From positions 18,839,515 through 18,903,514 of the forward strand of contig NC_062218.1 of assembly GCF_902686445.1 (NCBI RefSeq): a stretch of DNA of 64,000 bases. Reading direction: 5' to 3'. Source of the DNA: Sciurus carolinensis (lineage: Eukaryota; Chordata; Mammalia; Rodentia; Sciuridae). The translations under genes were made by a program, and so were the position numbers. Shown in pieces: positions 12,491 to 25,829 of the stretch. The first letter of the stretch is position 1. Each line of letters starts with the position of its first letter. The notes below the pieces were generated by a model that saw nothing but the letters and a program-made list of their open reading frames with translations, had not been told where the DNA came from and ran no database searches.

Positions 12491-12605
12491 GGGGCTGGTG
12501 GTTGTGGCTCAGTGGTAGAGTGCTTGCCTAGCATGTGTGAGGCACTAGGTTCAATTCTCAGCACTGCATATAAGTAAATAAATGTCCATTAACTACTAAA
12601 AAAAA
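12491..12605 (+). repeat. ID SINE (sciurid type)
   Basis: Well-preserved ID element: ggggctggtggttgtggctc, agtggtagagtgcttgccta, then gcactgcatataagtaaata and an A-rich tail. This form is the main reason for the sciurid assignment. Its tail abuts the T-rich end of an antisense L1. Confidence 0.88.
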
Positions 12606-12830
12606 TTTTTACTTTTTATTTTTACAGATTGCATTTTGATTCATTGTACACAAATGGGGTACATCATTTCATTTCTATGGTTGTGTATGATGTAGATTCA
12701 CACCATTCATGTAATCATGCATGTGCATAGGGTAATGGTGTCTGTCTCAGTCCATCATTTTTCATATTCCTCCCTCATTTCCCTCTATGTAATCTAAAGT
12801 TCCTACATTTTTCTCTCACCCCAAAAATAT
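12606..12830 (-). repeat. L1 3' UTR fragment
   Basis: Closely matches the antisense L1 tail at 60180-60410: both share cattttgattcattgtacac and atttcatttctatggttgt in the same order. Only the 3' UTR is present. Confidence 0.85.
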
Positions 12831-14364
12831 CTTTTAAAAAGAATAAAATTATCAAAACTGACAAGTATGTGTGTTAGATTTTGTTATGTTAAGAAGAATG
12901 ACAACCTATTCAACATCTGGACAATGGTAAACAATCTCTACTTTCTATTTTACATGGTAAGGTAGGTTCAAGTCCAGAGGCCACATGAAGAGGGGAATTT
13001 CCTTTCCACTTTTTTCTAGGATGGGAGTTTTATTTCATTAGGTTAGTGTGAGAGTGGGATTCTTCCTCAGGAGACAAGTCTTATTCCTTGACTGTATTTA
13101 TCTTAACAATTTACTTTTATCATATTTAAAAAGGTTATCAAAATGAATTTAGGCCTGCCTTTATCCATCAAAAATTGTTTTTTTAAGTATTTATTTATTA
13201 CCTTAAAATATCATTTTTAACAGCTGCTCCCCATGAGTAAATTGTCACAAAAACCCATCAATACTGTAATAACTTATTATTAATAGTGTTTCTCCAGGGG
13301 ATGCTTAAAGCGTTTTAACTAAGACAAATCTTTGTTGTGTGGAACAATTCTCTGCACTGTACGACACCTAGACTTCCTAAAAATTAAATGTCACAAGCCA
13401 GCATTGCAGCAACTATAAAATAAATGTTCATTCAAGGATAGAGGAAAAACAATAACAAGAGCATGTTCACATTGCTGAAAATGAGTAATGGGTTCATGGA
13501 TTTAATTATGTTATTCTTTCCTCTATTACATACATTTAAAAATTTTTCATAATTAAAGGTTTAAAAAATGACATATTGAATTCCTTAGTGCCAGCTAGGG
13601 AGGCAATAACACCTCTGTATGAGAACTACTGCAATCTAATAAGCCTTGAACATTTTGCTATAGCATATAATTTATAAAAGTAATGCAGAATTCTTTCATT
13701 TAGGTATATAATTTACTAAATTGTGTTGACAAAGTAGTGACCTATTTCTTTTTTGACTCATCTAATCTACATTTTGGAGACCAATAATGAAATTTGTTTA
13801 ACATTGATTCAGCATGAGTATTATGATCAAATATTTGACAACAAAATCATATAGAGGCTACTTATTGCTGAATACATATAAAAGAAATTCAATTATTAGC
13901 TTAGTAAACATTAAACAATCGATGTCACACATAATTGTTACATTCCTAATAGACCATTTAAATTCCCATTATCGTTAGTCTACCTTGTTTATATTTAATA
14001 ACTTGTTCATTAATAAGATAACCAAGAAATAATTTCCTATTTGTCTCTCATGCCTTCAAAATGTTGTGTCAGATCTTTGTCCTCATCTTTGAGGATATCA
14101 CAATCTGTTCTCATGCTTATTCAATAAATTAGAATTAGGACTGCCTATTCACATTTAAAGTACAAATATAAAATAAGGAAAAGGAAAATCACAAATTGCC
14201 AAAATCAGAATAAAATAAGAAATATTATTTCATATCATAAAGCAAAACATTGTAAATAAATATGATAAATTGTTTTATGTCAAAAAATAAAGTAATGGTA
14301 AAATTGTTGTATAGATTCAGATTATTAAAACTGACAGAAAAAATAGGAAACATTTATGTTCCTA

Positions 14365-15075
14365 AAACAGGGAAGAATATTTAGTCATAACGAAAAATCT
14401 CCTCACAAAGGAAAATCTTTTCCCAGATGTCTTTAAGAAAATTCTATCAAAGATTTTAAAACCAAACAGTGCCAGTTCTTCAAAATAGAGGAAACACTTG
14501 ATAACAAAGTCAAACAAAAACTTCAGAAGAAAGCAAAAGTACAGACTAGTATATTTTGTAAACAAGGCCCCAAAATTCCTTAAAAAAATAGTGAATCAAT
14601 TCCAACAGTAAATTGTAAAGTAAATGCATAATGTAACCAAATGATATTTATCCTAATGAAGCAAAAGTTGATTCAACATCAAAGAACAATCACTTATCAA
14701 TAGTATTGGTAGAGGAAAAACAAAAAGTCACATCTGAATTTCAAATTCAGAATTAGTATTTGACAAAATCCTACATCCCTTCATGATAAAAAATAAGATT
14801 AATATAAAGCATCTACTATAAATATATTTTAAAAGACTCTAAATGAACAGATCAGAGTCAGTTTCTTTAACTTGATAAAGTGCCCATAAGACCCTGAGAG
14901 TTAGCATGATGGTAAAAACTAGACACATCTTCTCTAATATACAAAAGGCGAGAATATCTGATCTTGCCACTTATCTTTAACAGTGTTCTAGAGGGTTTCA
15001 TCATGAAATCAGACAAAAATACAACCTGTAAAAGAAGGTCTTCAGTTGTTAAACCATTCCTTTTAGACAAACTCT
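14365..15075 (+). repeat. Old L1 ORF2 fragment
   Basis: Diverged L1 reverse-transcriptase region without a long open frame. Landmarks are tatttgacaaaatcctacat, then cccttcatgataaaaa, and further on gatcttgccacttatcttt and agtgttctagagggtttcat. All lie in the order expected in ORF2. Confidence 0.75.
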
Positions 15076-17104
15076 TGGAATTCCAGAACCAAATAAAATC
15101 TGTGATGATTTGTTATGTAGCAAGATATAACTACTCCTGACGATGAGAAATATTTAAATCAGCCTCCGAATCAGAAGCACTTGTTGGATAGGATAAATCC
15201 TTAAGCGGGGCCACCATTGTGTAACAGAGCTGTGACTTTCTGTAAAACTCAGGTATCAGGACCAAATCACATGCCCCCATCCCCAGCCTCCATGCAAACC
15301 CTGATTCTTGGGATCAGGTTGGAAAGACTTCAGATGTGTTCTTCAGAGTAACAGGTATGAGTTTAACAGAATGGTAAAGGGACAGGAAAAGGGAAAAGGG
15401 GGCATTCTCAAGGCAAACAGTGAGTCCTCTTAGAGAGTGAGACTCTTCCTCTCCTGTCTGTTAGTTTTACTGGGGGTACCAGGGAAGTTTCCAGAGAGTT
15501 CTACCCAGTCCACCTCTTGTCTTGTCTAGTAGCAGGATGACATTGGAGTTTTAAGTCCTTACTACCCATGCAGGTCACTATGGCCCATGCTGACTGGTAC
15601 TAACAAGAGATTATTCTTGTAGATTTTATGATTTGGGGGCATTTCCTTTTTCTCCCTGAGTTCCAGGATCTGGTCTGTGTAAGGTCACAAAAGTTTCCCT
15701 TTTTAGAGTAATTTGTTTTCATTGGCATTTGGACCTGCATTTCTCCTTTATATAACAAGTAGAGTGCTGAGGACTGTAACATTCTGTCAATTTAAGCCAG
15801 GCAAGGCTGCAGGTAAATTGATTTTTAAAAGAGAAACGTGTGGGAATTAGCACAATTAGTCCATTTAGCATAATTATTCCCCTAACTTCATCTGCCTACA
15901 ACTCTAGTCTCTCTGTTCCCTATCAATTAGAATGTAAATCAGAAATTTTTCTTTTAAAAACAGGTCACTAGTGACTCTTCTTATATATAAACATTGATAA
16001 TCCTAGAAAAATGGGATTTTTATCTAAAGAGAATGTAAAATTTATGTAACCATACTGTTCTCTTGCACTTCTTAGTGCCAAAGGCTTTCACAGAGAGCAA
16101 ACAGAAGGTGATTCCTTCATCAAGAGTTCTCTTTACATAGTCTCTTGAGACTCTATATAAGATTTAATTTGCAATAGTATCCTAGTGATCTATAAAATTT
16201 GAACATTTTATATCTATATATAATAATATATAGGTGAGAAAATGGGCAGGAATCTTCTGTATGATTTCTGTAAAAGCCAAGGCAGGACTCTGAATCTCCT
16301 TAGTGTGCTTGTCACATCCTGAGATCTGAGATGTCTATGAGGGAACTGAAGAGCAAGAAAGCATGCTGCCTGAGGTCACCCAGGTGATTTTCACCTCTCT
16401 TCTGTAAGTCAGCTTTGTAAAGCATGCCAGGCACCATTCCCTGGGGAAACCCAGTCAGAGTCAAGAAAGGGCTTTGGAGTATTTGACACAGTAGATACTC
16501 AATAAATAGTCAAATAATACAACATATCTAAGAACCAAATGAGAAGTCTAAGACAAAATATATTGAAAACTGTGAAGTTCTAGCAAACACCAGGCTCCTG
16601 TCTTATTAGTATACACTGGAGCTACTTTGCTTCCTTATTTAAAAATGACAAGGACTTTTGAATAGCTAAATGAGTTAAAATTCAATTTTGTGATTGTGTA
16701 CTAAATTATAAGTACAATAACTTCAAAATTGGAATTGTAGCCTTTTATACCAAAAACTGAATTATAATGATTCAAACTGAGTAAGATACAATGAATGAAT
16801 ATTATAGGCTTTCTTTGGCTTTCCTCTTTAAACCAGTTCACTTCTAAATTGCAAGTTAAGTCATGTTTAATAATGACTCTGTTCAAATTACAGTGGTATG
16901 ATCTGCAGCTAGACTAAGCAATCCATAAAGAGGATTTAAATTATTCATATATACCTATGTTAAAGTCAAATATTACCTTCTGAGCTCTCTAAAGAAAAAT
17001 AAATCCTTAACAATACTACTAATCTTTTTATTTTTCATAATGAAAACTGTAGGAAAAATATATTATGTATATAAAAGTTTGAAATAAGATTAAGTACAAG
17101 ATAC

Positions 17105-17202
17105 TTCGAGTTCCTTGAGGACAAGAAGTGTACCATATTCATCTTGAAACATTCAGAATGTAGCACAGTGCTACTACATGATAGTCAATTAAACACACAA
17201 AT
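17105..17202 (+). repeat. L2 LINE 3' end (interrupted)
   Basis: gagttccttgaggacaagaa and tagcacagtgctactacatg match the L2 3' end. The AAATGAATAAATAAA tail resumes at 17766 after the inserted LTR. Confidence 0.65.
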
Positions 17203-17764
17203 TGTGATGGGCTGACAGATCTGACTCCATGAGAATGTTATAGGCCAGACTCTAAGGGAAATGACTAAACAGACTCCATTTTGCTCTGAGACTCCATGTT
17301 ATGTAGGAAATAAGCTTCTCCCATGGGAAGACTCCCCGTCTGCACCCATCATCAGTTACTTAGTGTGACATGTTTAACAATACAGAATGATAATTCCTAT
17401 GTAAAGAAAAATTGGTCTCTTTTGACCCCTATTGCTTTTAAACAATGTACCATGTGAACAGTGATTGGATAGATGTTAGTAACCATTCTTTAGTTTGTAC
17501 CTAGGTAAGGGTCATTTTGACCCACTTCCCCCTCTGTTGATGATCTCATGATGTTAATGTGTAATTTTGAATCATAGCAACAGACACTTATGATTAATGT
17601 GATTTTTGATATAAGAACCCCTATAACCCTGTGGTCGGGACTGTTCTCCCAATAGCCACTTTTGGGGCATTGTGTGAGACAGTCAGTCAGCCGGCTTAAT
17701 AAAGACTCTCAAATTTGGACTTCTCAGTGGTGATCGGTCTGTTCTTAAGTTGTGCCCCATAACA
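17203..17764 (+). mobile_element. Solo LTR, ERV1-like
   Basis: A 562-bp unit beginning TGTGATGGGC and ending CCCCATAACA, flanked by the 5-bp direct repeat CAAAT (17198-17202 and 17765-17769). A TATA-like motif (gatataagaaccc) lies near 17606 and a polyadenylation signal AATAAA at 17698-17703, about 60 bp before the end. This is U3-R-U5 order. No internal retroviral sequence or second LTR is present, so it is a solo LTR. The class I assignment is by general resemblance only. Confidence 0.8.
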
Positions 17765-17799
17765 CAAATGAATAAATAAAGTCTTAAAAACAGACTGAT

Positions 17800-18485
17800 C
17801 TGAGAAGCTAAAACAGTCTAGATGGAGTTGCTACAACAGGAAAACTATAGATCACACCCCACTGATGCTGTGGTTGTCAATACATGTTCCCTAAATTAAC
17901 CCAGGGTCAATGAAATCTACACACCCATAGATGCTATTGAAGCCGGAATTGGGGACAGGCAGTTAGTGTAGAAATAGAGGATCCAGTAAGATCGAGGAAA
18001 TGGAGGCCATGAAGGCCATTTGCCTCTGGAAGTTGGAGATTGCCCCTGGGAGAATGGAATATCAAGGATCTCCAGAGCCCATTGATTACAAAATTTGCCT
18101 GCACTTGTCAGGGACTACAAGCAAGGAGCTGCTAATTAATGCCACCTGGGCCCTTACCTGGCTGAATCACTTTGCCCCTCCCCCTTCCCAATTGCTTCTC
18201 ATTTTATGCATCTCACTTGCAAAACCAGGCCCAGTCACATAGGCAGGAAGGAAAGATAAGGGAGGAGAGAACTGGAGAAAAAAGAGAACTTAACCTATAA
18301 AAGATGTAGGGTGGGCTCACTTCTTGGGACTTTAGAACATCAGCCATGGCTCCCTTCTCCCTCCTGGGAGAAGTCTGTATTATTACCTTTAAATAAAACC
18401 TGCTTAATATGTTTGCCTTGGCGTGCTTCTCTGATGTTATACTTCAACACCTGAGGAAGCAGAACTCCTCACCGGTAAATGGCAG
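17800..18485 (+). mobile_element. Probable second LTR
   Basis: Contains acctataaaagatgtaggg (TATA-like) near 18293 and AATAAAACC near 18392, followed by a short U5-like end, in plus orientation. The edges are not certain and I did not find a convincing target-site duplication. An 80-codon open frame at 18000-18242 looks like chance. Confidence 0.5.
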
Positions 18486-18589
18486 TATCACTGTTTTACT
18501 TTCTGTAAAATCATCTGCAATATAAAAGGTTATTCTCAAATGCCTGCCTTTATCATAATCACAACATTAGATTAATATTTTGTTGTCAA

Positions 18590-19510
18590 CAAGGAATAGG
18601 AAAAAATGCTAAACATTGCTAATCATAAAGGAAATACAAATCAAAACAACAATGAAGTACTGCATCACCCCAGCAATAATGACTGTCATCCAAAAGACTA
18701 AAGAAAACAAGTGCTGGGGAGGAGATGGCAAAAAGGGATGCCGTGGACATTGTTGGTAGGAATATAAACTAGTAGAGCCATCTGGGAGAAACAGCTTCCT
18801 CAGAAATTGTAAAATTGTGCTACCAAATGATGTCAAATTTCCACTCTTGGGTATATACCCCAAGAAAATGAACTAAGTATGTCAAAAGGAAAAACGCACT
18901 GCCAAGTTGATTGTAGCCTTACTAACAAAAGCCAAGAAGAGGAAAGGACAGAAGTCCAATACTTGACAGATGGATTAAGAAAATTAGATATATTCACAAT
19001 GGAATATTTTTCAGCCATTGAAACAAAATGAAATTCTGCTACTTGTGACAGTGAGAATAGAAACAGAGATGATTATACTAAGTGAAGTAAACCAAATACA
19101 GAAAGACAAGTACTGCATGATCTTACTGATATGTGGGATATAAAATATTTGATCTCATAGAATTTGGGAGCTGAGTGATGATTACCAGAAGCTGCAGAGA
19201 AGAGAGGGCAGGAGGAATGGGTAGAGGTGTATCAGTGGGTTCCATTTATAATTAGAAAAGGGGAAAAGGTTCTGTTGAACGACTGCATGGTGAGTTGAAT
19301 GTAGATAATGGCCATGTATGGCATACTTCAAAAAGCTGGAGAAAAGTGTTCTGTCTACCATAAAAAATGATTAATGTTCCAGGTGATAGATATGTTTATC
19401 CTAATATAAACATTATATAAGGTGAAAGATGTTTAAATATTCCTTGTTACTCCATGAATATGCATAACTTTTATGCCTTCATGTACTAGTTAAAATATAA
19501 ATAATTAAAA
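18590..19510 (+). repeat. Old L1: ORF2 3' end and 3' UTR
   Basis: Recognisable ORF2 C-terminal DNA: tgctgggga ggagatgg, actcttgggtatatacccc and cacaatggaatatttttcag. Further on is tactgcatgatcttactgat, then a 3' UTR ending near a run of TAAAATAAA-like sequence. Many frame breaks; resembles mammalian L1MA/L1MB-age elements. Confidence 0.85.
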
Positions 19511-22048
19511 ATGAATTAATAAATGAACAAATAAATAATTTGAAATATTTGAATTTTGAAAATACATAAAACTCATTAATATCAGTTTTGTAATCATGAT
19601 GATTTTATACCAAAAATAATTAACAAATGTCCTTTGGTAAGTAATTAAATTTATGAAACACCCACTTGCAAGGATATAATAAATCATTAATAGTTTATAT
19701 TTCCACGTTGTTTTCTTTCACTATAATCAACTAAGATGCAAAAGAAATAAGAATATAATGCACAAAATTATAAGCTATGTTCTAGCCCCTGCTATACTTT
19801 CCTGATTCATCAAAATGTGGCTTATACCTCCTAAATATCTTTGCTCATTTGGATGTATCCATGTTTTATTTTCCCATTTTACTTTCATCTAAGGGCACAT
19901 TTTTGGTTTGCTTCACTTTCATTGTTCATACTCATAATCTATTTGCTGATGGATACCAAATATATTTCTCAAGGTTAAATCTTTACTACTAATTTTTGAC
20001 CAGTGTACACAACTGATTACAAATGGTCTGTATGAAGAGCAAGCATATCCTAGCCTTTCTGTTTAAAATTAAGTTCTTCAATTTTGCTCAACATTACTAT
20101 TTCTGTTGCTCTGTTCAATAGCAGTTTACTGCACCCCTCTACTGTACTGCCCGCTCCCAACCCTGAAACCTGACCCCCAATACTCATGTCCCACCCACCT
20201 CATTTTCACATTAAATGGGTTTCAGTTTTCATCATTTTAATGTCTTCACTTTCTCTTAAATCTTTCCATTTTCATATACTGTCATTATCCATAGAACAGC
20301 AAAGTTTCTGTCTTAAATTATAACAGAATCTTTGTATTCATTTTCTCTACCATTCTCCAAACCTGCCCTTCTTCAATCCTGTTACTCTTCTGAAGTAAGT
20401 ATCCATTTTCAAAAATATCATTCATACCAAGTTCTGTTTTGTTGTATTTTTTCAGCCTTTGCCTTATTACTTTAGATGATATTGAAATATCACACAAGCT
20501 GGAACAAAACACAAACCTTATATTTTTCTCTCCTGGATTATCTTTATTATTGGAATGAGAAAGGTACAGGGGGAGAGAGACAAAGACAATTACAAAAGAG
20601 TTTCACATTTTCCTCACCCTAAATATTTTCTGTGTAGTTAATTATTTCTTTGATATTCAATTACCTTATTCTTAGTATCAGTGCTTTTTTCTACTCAAGA
20701 ATGGGACAAACGACATCTCTAGAACCCAAAATACAAACAATTTTTAATCTCTTTTCCCTAACATTGTAGTTTAGCTGCAGCATTTTTGTGGAGGAACTCC
20801 TGGTACCTTTATGTCTGTTTCTTTTGATTGGCATTTTAACATGGTGTTTTCTTTACAGTATATTGTGCTTGATGGTCATTATCCCATAAGCTCCTCTAAT
20901 GAAGTTTTTTGTTTTGGGAATCTGAGTCCTAATCATTAAGGAAGGTGTGTTAAGATACACTAAGAAATAAATAAATGAAAAATTATTGCAATACTAGTGT
21001 TGTATTTATAATCATGATGAATAGTTTTGAGACTGTAATGAATAGCAGATATAATGTAGGATTGTTGACTTAAGTTGTTAATATGTAATATACTTCAAAC
21101 AATTTTGAACCATTTGTAATACATTAATTATGAACATATCCACATATTCTATAATGTATAATAGAATTTGGAATCAAAAATGTATAAGATAAAGTCTTTG
21201 CTGCTAAAAGTCTATATTAAATTGATAAGATCACTATACAAATGGATTAGATATATCATGTCAATGTAATAATATTGTGATATAAATATTCTACCTTTGA
21301 ACTCTGTGTGGTTCAAGGAATCTTCCTGAAGCAACTTTTTATATCATATCCATATAAATATATGTTTGTATCTGGATTTCAGCATTTAGGTGAAAAGTTC
21401 ATCATGTAGTTTTAATTTCCTGAGAAAATCTGACACTAATTAAATAAAAATAAGACTGGCATTAATGTTGTAAATGTGGTTTTGATGGAGCAATTATGTT
21501 GATTTAAAGTACTCTTAAGCAGTTTGATTATGTTAGTATACCCATAAGCAGTTGAAGGTTTCAAATAAAATATAAGCTCTCACAACAAAAATTTGGATTC
21601 CATTATATTTGCATAGCATATAATAGTGAGAAAAATGGCACCATTTCTAAATTAAGTTGATGATCACAGTGATGCTAATGATTATTTTTTCATGTTATAT
21701 GATATACTGCAGTTCTTTGTGAATTAGTGTGAAAACTTTTTAAGTGATTCGTTCTTCAGTGTATCACTCTTAGAACTGCTATTGAAATGTCACCAATTCC
21801 AGTATCAAACTTTTCTTCCTTTGAGAATACAAATTAGTTTTATATATTTACTTGGGGAAAATATAAAGAAAATTAGAAAATGGTAGGCAAACTACTTAGA
21901 TTCCACATGGAAAGCCAGGCATCTATGAAAAGAGAAGGGTTATTATCTTGGCAACTTGAAGAAGAAAAAATGGCATTGGTTTAGAATTATAAGCAATTGC
22001 TCCAGGCAGTCCTCAAACCTTAACTACACTAAGTAAGAGAGTGACACG

Positions 22049-22071
22049 TTTTTTTTTTTTTTTTTTTTTTT
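22049..22071. repeat. Poly-T run
   Basis: About 23 consecutive T. No SINE body is recognisable on either side. Confidence 0.9.
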
Positions 22072-22124
22072 AGCCAAATCTGTGCTCATCTTTAGGACAC
22101 TGGAGAATTTGGCAACATTATTCC

Positions 22125-22285
22125 AAAACTGATGTCCATTTAATGACATAAAGAACTTGTTTCAAATGCAGGTTTCTTGACAATAGTCCCAGAAATTCTG
22201 ATCCAACAGGTCTTGATTGGGACACATGCATCAGTCCTATTAAAAATGTCCTAGGTGACTGTGATGCTGGTTATCATGGTAGGGG
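22125..22285 (+). repeat. MER5-type (hAT) DNA transposon relic
   Basis: Contains agaaattctgatccaacagg, then gcatcagtcctattaaaaat, then gtcctaggtgactgtgatgc, the order seen in MER5A/Charlie-type non-autonomous elements. No transposase. Confidence 0.6.
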
Positions 22286-23884
22286 AGAAGAGGAACACTA
22301 GTAGAGAAGAAAAGGCCAACCCAAGGACAGTACTCTGAATCAGCATGCATAGAAATTTCCAATCAATTTGGAAGGAGAGTACTGCTACTCAGACACCACA
22401 AAGAATCCATCTCACCCTTGTCATCAGCTCCCTGGTCAGTCACAGAGAGCCAGCTAATGCACTGTGCTGGATTAAGGAATGCACCTCCAGGTACACAACT
22501 GCCTTCCAAACCCACCAACAGGAAAAGTTGGAGAAGTACATGCCCTTTAGCTATGTGTTACTGGAAGGAGACACCGGTAGAAACAATGGAATGGGGATAG
22601 ACTCAATTCCTTTGTAAAAACTAAACTCTCAGTGAAGCTGTAGACTGTTGAATGAGTCTATGCACAATCTTTTTGAGTCTGTCTCCTCTATTTCCCTCTA
22701 TAGATCCAGTGATCCCACAGTGCTTGCAATATCTGATCTCGACATGAACTCTGATACCTGTATGACTTTGCTTAAGCAGTTTCCTCTACCTGTAATCTCC
22801 TCCTTCCCCCATGACAAGGTACATTCCCCATGTGTTTTTTTACATATTAAAGTTGTACATAGTGGTAGGATTTGTTTTTCCATATTCGTACATGCACACA
22901 ATGTGTTTTTATCTTTTAAATCTTTTAAATACTTAAATAAGTCCTATGGGACATAGTATGATTATAAAACCAGAAAGATATTTTTCCCTCTGAAAACACT
23001 TTATATTTTTATTAGGCATTTAATTTATTTCACCAGATATTTGCTCTTCTCACAGTATTTTCAGGATTTAGAGGTCAGGTAATATGGATTCTAAATTTTC
23101 TTCTTTTTAAAAGTAACTTATTTAGTTGCCAAGAGTCACATAAAGCAGGAAATCTTTTCAAATGGTCTATAATTCTCACTGCCTTCCATTTATACTCTTG
23201 TGTTACCCTCTGTCTTTACATGGTTTTTGGGTTTAGTAGCTTGCCTGTGCTGAATTAAAATGTGGCAAAAGAGATGTGATATAATTTCTGAGATTAGGTT
23301 ATAAAAAGATTGACTTCCATCTTGTAGCACTCTATCTCCTGTGCTTATTTTGATCACACTGACTGCATGTTAACTGCCCTATGCAGAGGTTCATGAGAGA
23401 GGAAACTGAAAGCAGCCTGAGTCCAACAGCCTGTGAAATTGTAAGTCTCAAGTCCAGCATCCTACAAGAAACTGAATTTTAATATCATCTACTGAGTGGA
23501 CTTACTTGCAGTTTAATGAGAGAATGTTTAGAGGACTCGGCTTAACCATGAATGAATACATGACATAATAAATGCTGATGTTCTAAGTGATCAAAGTCTG
23601 CTGCAATTGGTAATATAGAATAATTAACAAATTATACCATAGGTAACTAATTCCATACCTTCAAGGAGAAGGTCCACTTTCTACTTTCTCAGAGGTTTCC
23701 TCTGCAAAGACTGAGAACTTGCTGAAAAACAGTAGTGTGGTACTTGGGAACACATTTCATATGTCATCTTCCTTTCTTAAAGTATACACATGAACCCTCC
23801 TGAGTCCCAGTATGATCCTCCACCTATTTTTGGAAAAAGTGCTACTCATCTACTTTTGTGGCATAAGCACCCCATCTATGGAAC

Positions 23885-23887
<3 letters not shown>

Positions 23888-23946
<59 letters not shown>
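23888..23946. repeat. (AT)n microsatellite plus poly-T
   Basis: About 45 bp of alternating AT followed by about 15 T. Confidence 0.95.
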
Positions 23947-24006
23947 AATGCATTTGAAATTTAACTTGACTATTATTACCCATTTAAAATGAAGGAAGCA
24001 GAGGTT

Positions 24007-24245
24007 GGTAGATGATACACATCCCTGTAAAACTGTTGGCACCCCATACACAGAATGTATTTTGAAGTGAGAGGGTCCAGGGCTCCAATCTCAGGTTTGT
24101 CCTCATTAGCTGTGTGGTGCTGGGATACAAATGTCTCAGGGCATTGATTTCTTCTATCCACTCCTACACTCTAGTAACACTCACCTTGCAGGATTATCAA
24201 AGGGAGTCGTATGCGTTAATGAGTACACAAGTATATTACAATAGT
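24007..24245 (+). repeat. MIR-containing repeat, copy A
   Basis: The 3' two thirds resemble MIR (ctcattagctgtgtggtgct, then ctcaccttgcaggattatca). The leading part (catccctgtaaaactgttgg) is not MIR as I know it, but recurs in copy B at 25830. Confidence 0.55.
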
Positions 24246-25716
24246 TTACCTGACAACAGTATTCTATTATTACTTCTTCTTGTCTGAGAATATAATTTCA
24301 TGGCTAGTTTTGTGGCATACAGAGAAAAGGATGGTTTCAGAACATTCTGCAAAAAGATCATTTCTTTCTTTTTGAATCTGTCACCACTTAAGAACCACTG
24401 GTGGTCTATCAACCTTTTGCAACTTCCTCCTAAACTTTAGTTATATCTGAATTTTCTGGAATTAAGTGCAATTTCAATAGTTACAACTTACTATAATTCA
24501 TTAGTTTGGTTAAGTTCTATCTATCCCTTGACTGTACTGTTTTTAAGAATGGACACTACTTAAAGTTTTCTTATATCCTACAAGAAGTAATGCTTTTCAC
24601 ACAGATAGTTCTTAAAATAGTGAATAAAAACAAATGCATAATGAATGATGAGCTTGAATTACAGTCAATAATCTTATAACTTGATTTTTCTGTACATATG
24701 AAAATCGTATCATATGTTCTATATGAAGTAAAACAAATTGTAACTTAAAAATATCTTCATGCATAGAACCTTAAAATTGATTATCCAACTATTAAATTTC
24801 AACTCATAAAGTTACCCATATGTATGAAATTTCCCAAAAATAGCATTTAGGAAAAAAACTCACTGATTTTTTTTCCTTATTTCACAATGAATGAAACCAA
24901 TCCATGTTATTTGGATATGAACAAGAAAAGAATTGTCTTTGGTACAATCTGTATATATTTTAAATAGGAAATAAACTATAGGAATTCAGTGATATGGTTG
25001 CTTGCCATCTTTAATCACATTTGCAACATTAACACCAAAAAAATTTAGAAATATTGGCCTGCTGAAACTTTCTGATAATTTGAATGAAGCAAATTTTTGA
25101 AGTTTCCCTCTCTTTTAAATTTCTCAAGGTTGATATTATAAAAACAGCAAATTGGTAAGCCATAAGAGAAATATTAGGAGTCTAATAAAATTATTTGGAC
25201 CTCTGACTATAGCAACACTGATTAATGACTATTTTTTTAATTAATTAAAAGTTGTTTAATCATTGTACCATTTCATTTCACATGAGAGTTTTTATAGAAG
25301 GGTCAGGTCAAAGCATACATTAGTTCAATTTGCAATTTGCTTTACTTAACAAAAACTTTGTTCTTCATGGAACAGCAAGTAAGGGCTACTTACTTCTCAT
25401 TCATTCACTATGATGATAATATCTGCTTAGTAGGCTAGCTTGATCAATGAGGTCAGCTTAAGGAATTGAAATATAAATAATGTTTATTTTTAAGTTGTGC
25501 ATTCAAAGAAAAAAAGCTGACAATTAGCTTTTTATTATGGAATCTATAATTATCATGTGATATGTTTGGCTTCTTTATTTTGCACAGAGATATACAGTCT
25601 TTGACCCATCAGACTTCTTTGATGGATCTGATATCCATTTAATAGTATTTGAATAGATATGGAAATTGATGGTGGGTCTGTTTTAGGAATATTAGTTTGA
25701 CATCACTCTCAGATTT

Positions 25717-25727
25717 TGTGTGTGTGT

Positions 25728-25793
<66 letters not shown>

Positions 25794-25811
25794 CAGAGAG
25801 AGACAGAGAGT
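25717..25811. repeat. (TG)n(GA)n compound microsatellite
   Basis: About 22 bp of TG followed by about 73 bp of nearly pure GA with a few C interruptions. Two open frames coding Ser-Leu repeats across it are artefacts. Confidence 0.95.
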
Positions 25812-25829
25812 GTATGTATAATCCACATA

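Noticed and set aside
12491..12605. Possible tRNA gene because of A- and B-box-like motifs
   Set aside because: The motifs belong to an ID SINE; no cloverleaf or anticodon arm is preserved. The same applies to the other ID copies.
22345..22617. Two overlapping plus-strand open frames of 90 and 60 codons
   Set aside because: Two frames open over the same DNA without any family signal. Likely chance or an unrecognised repeat.
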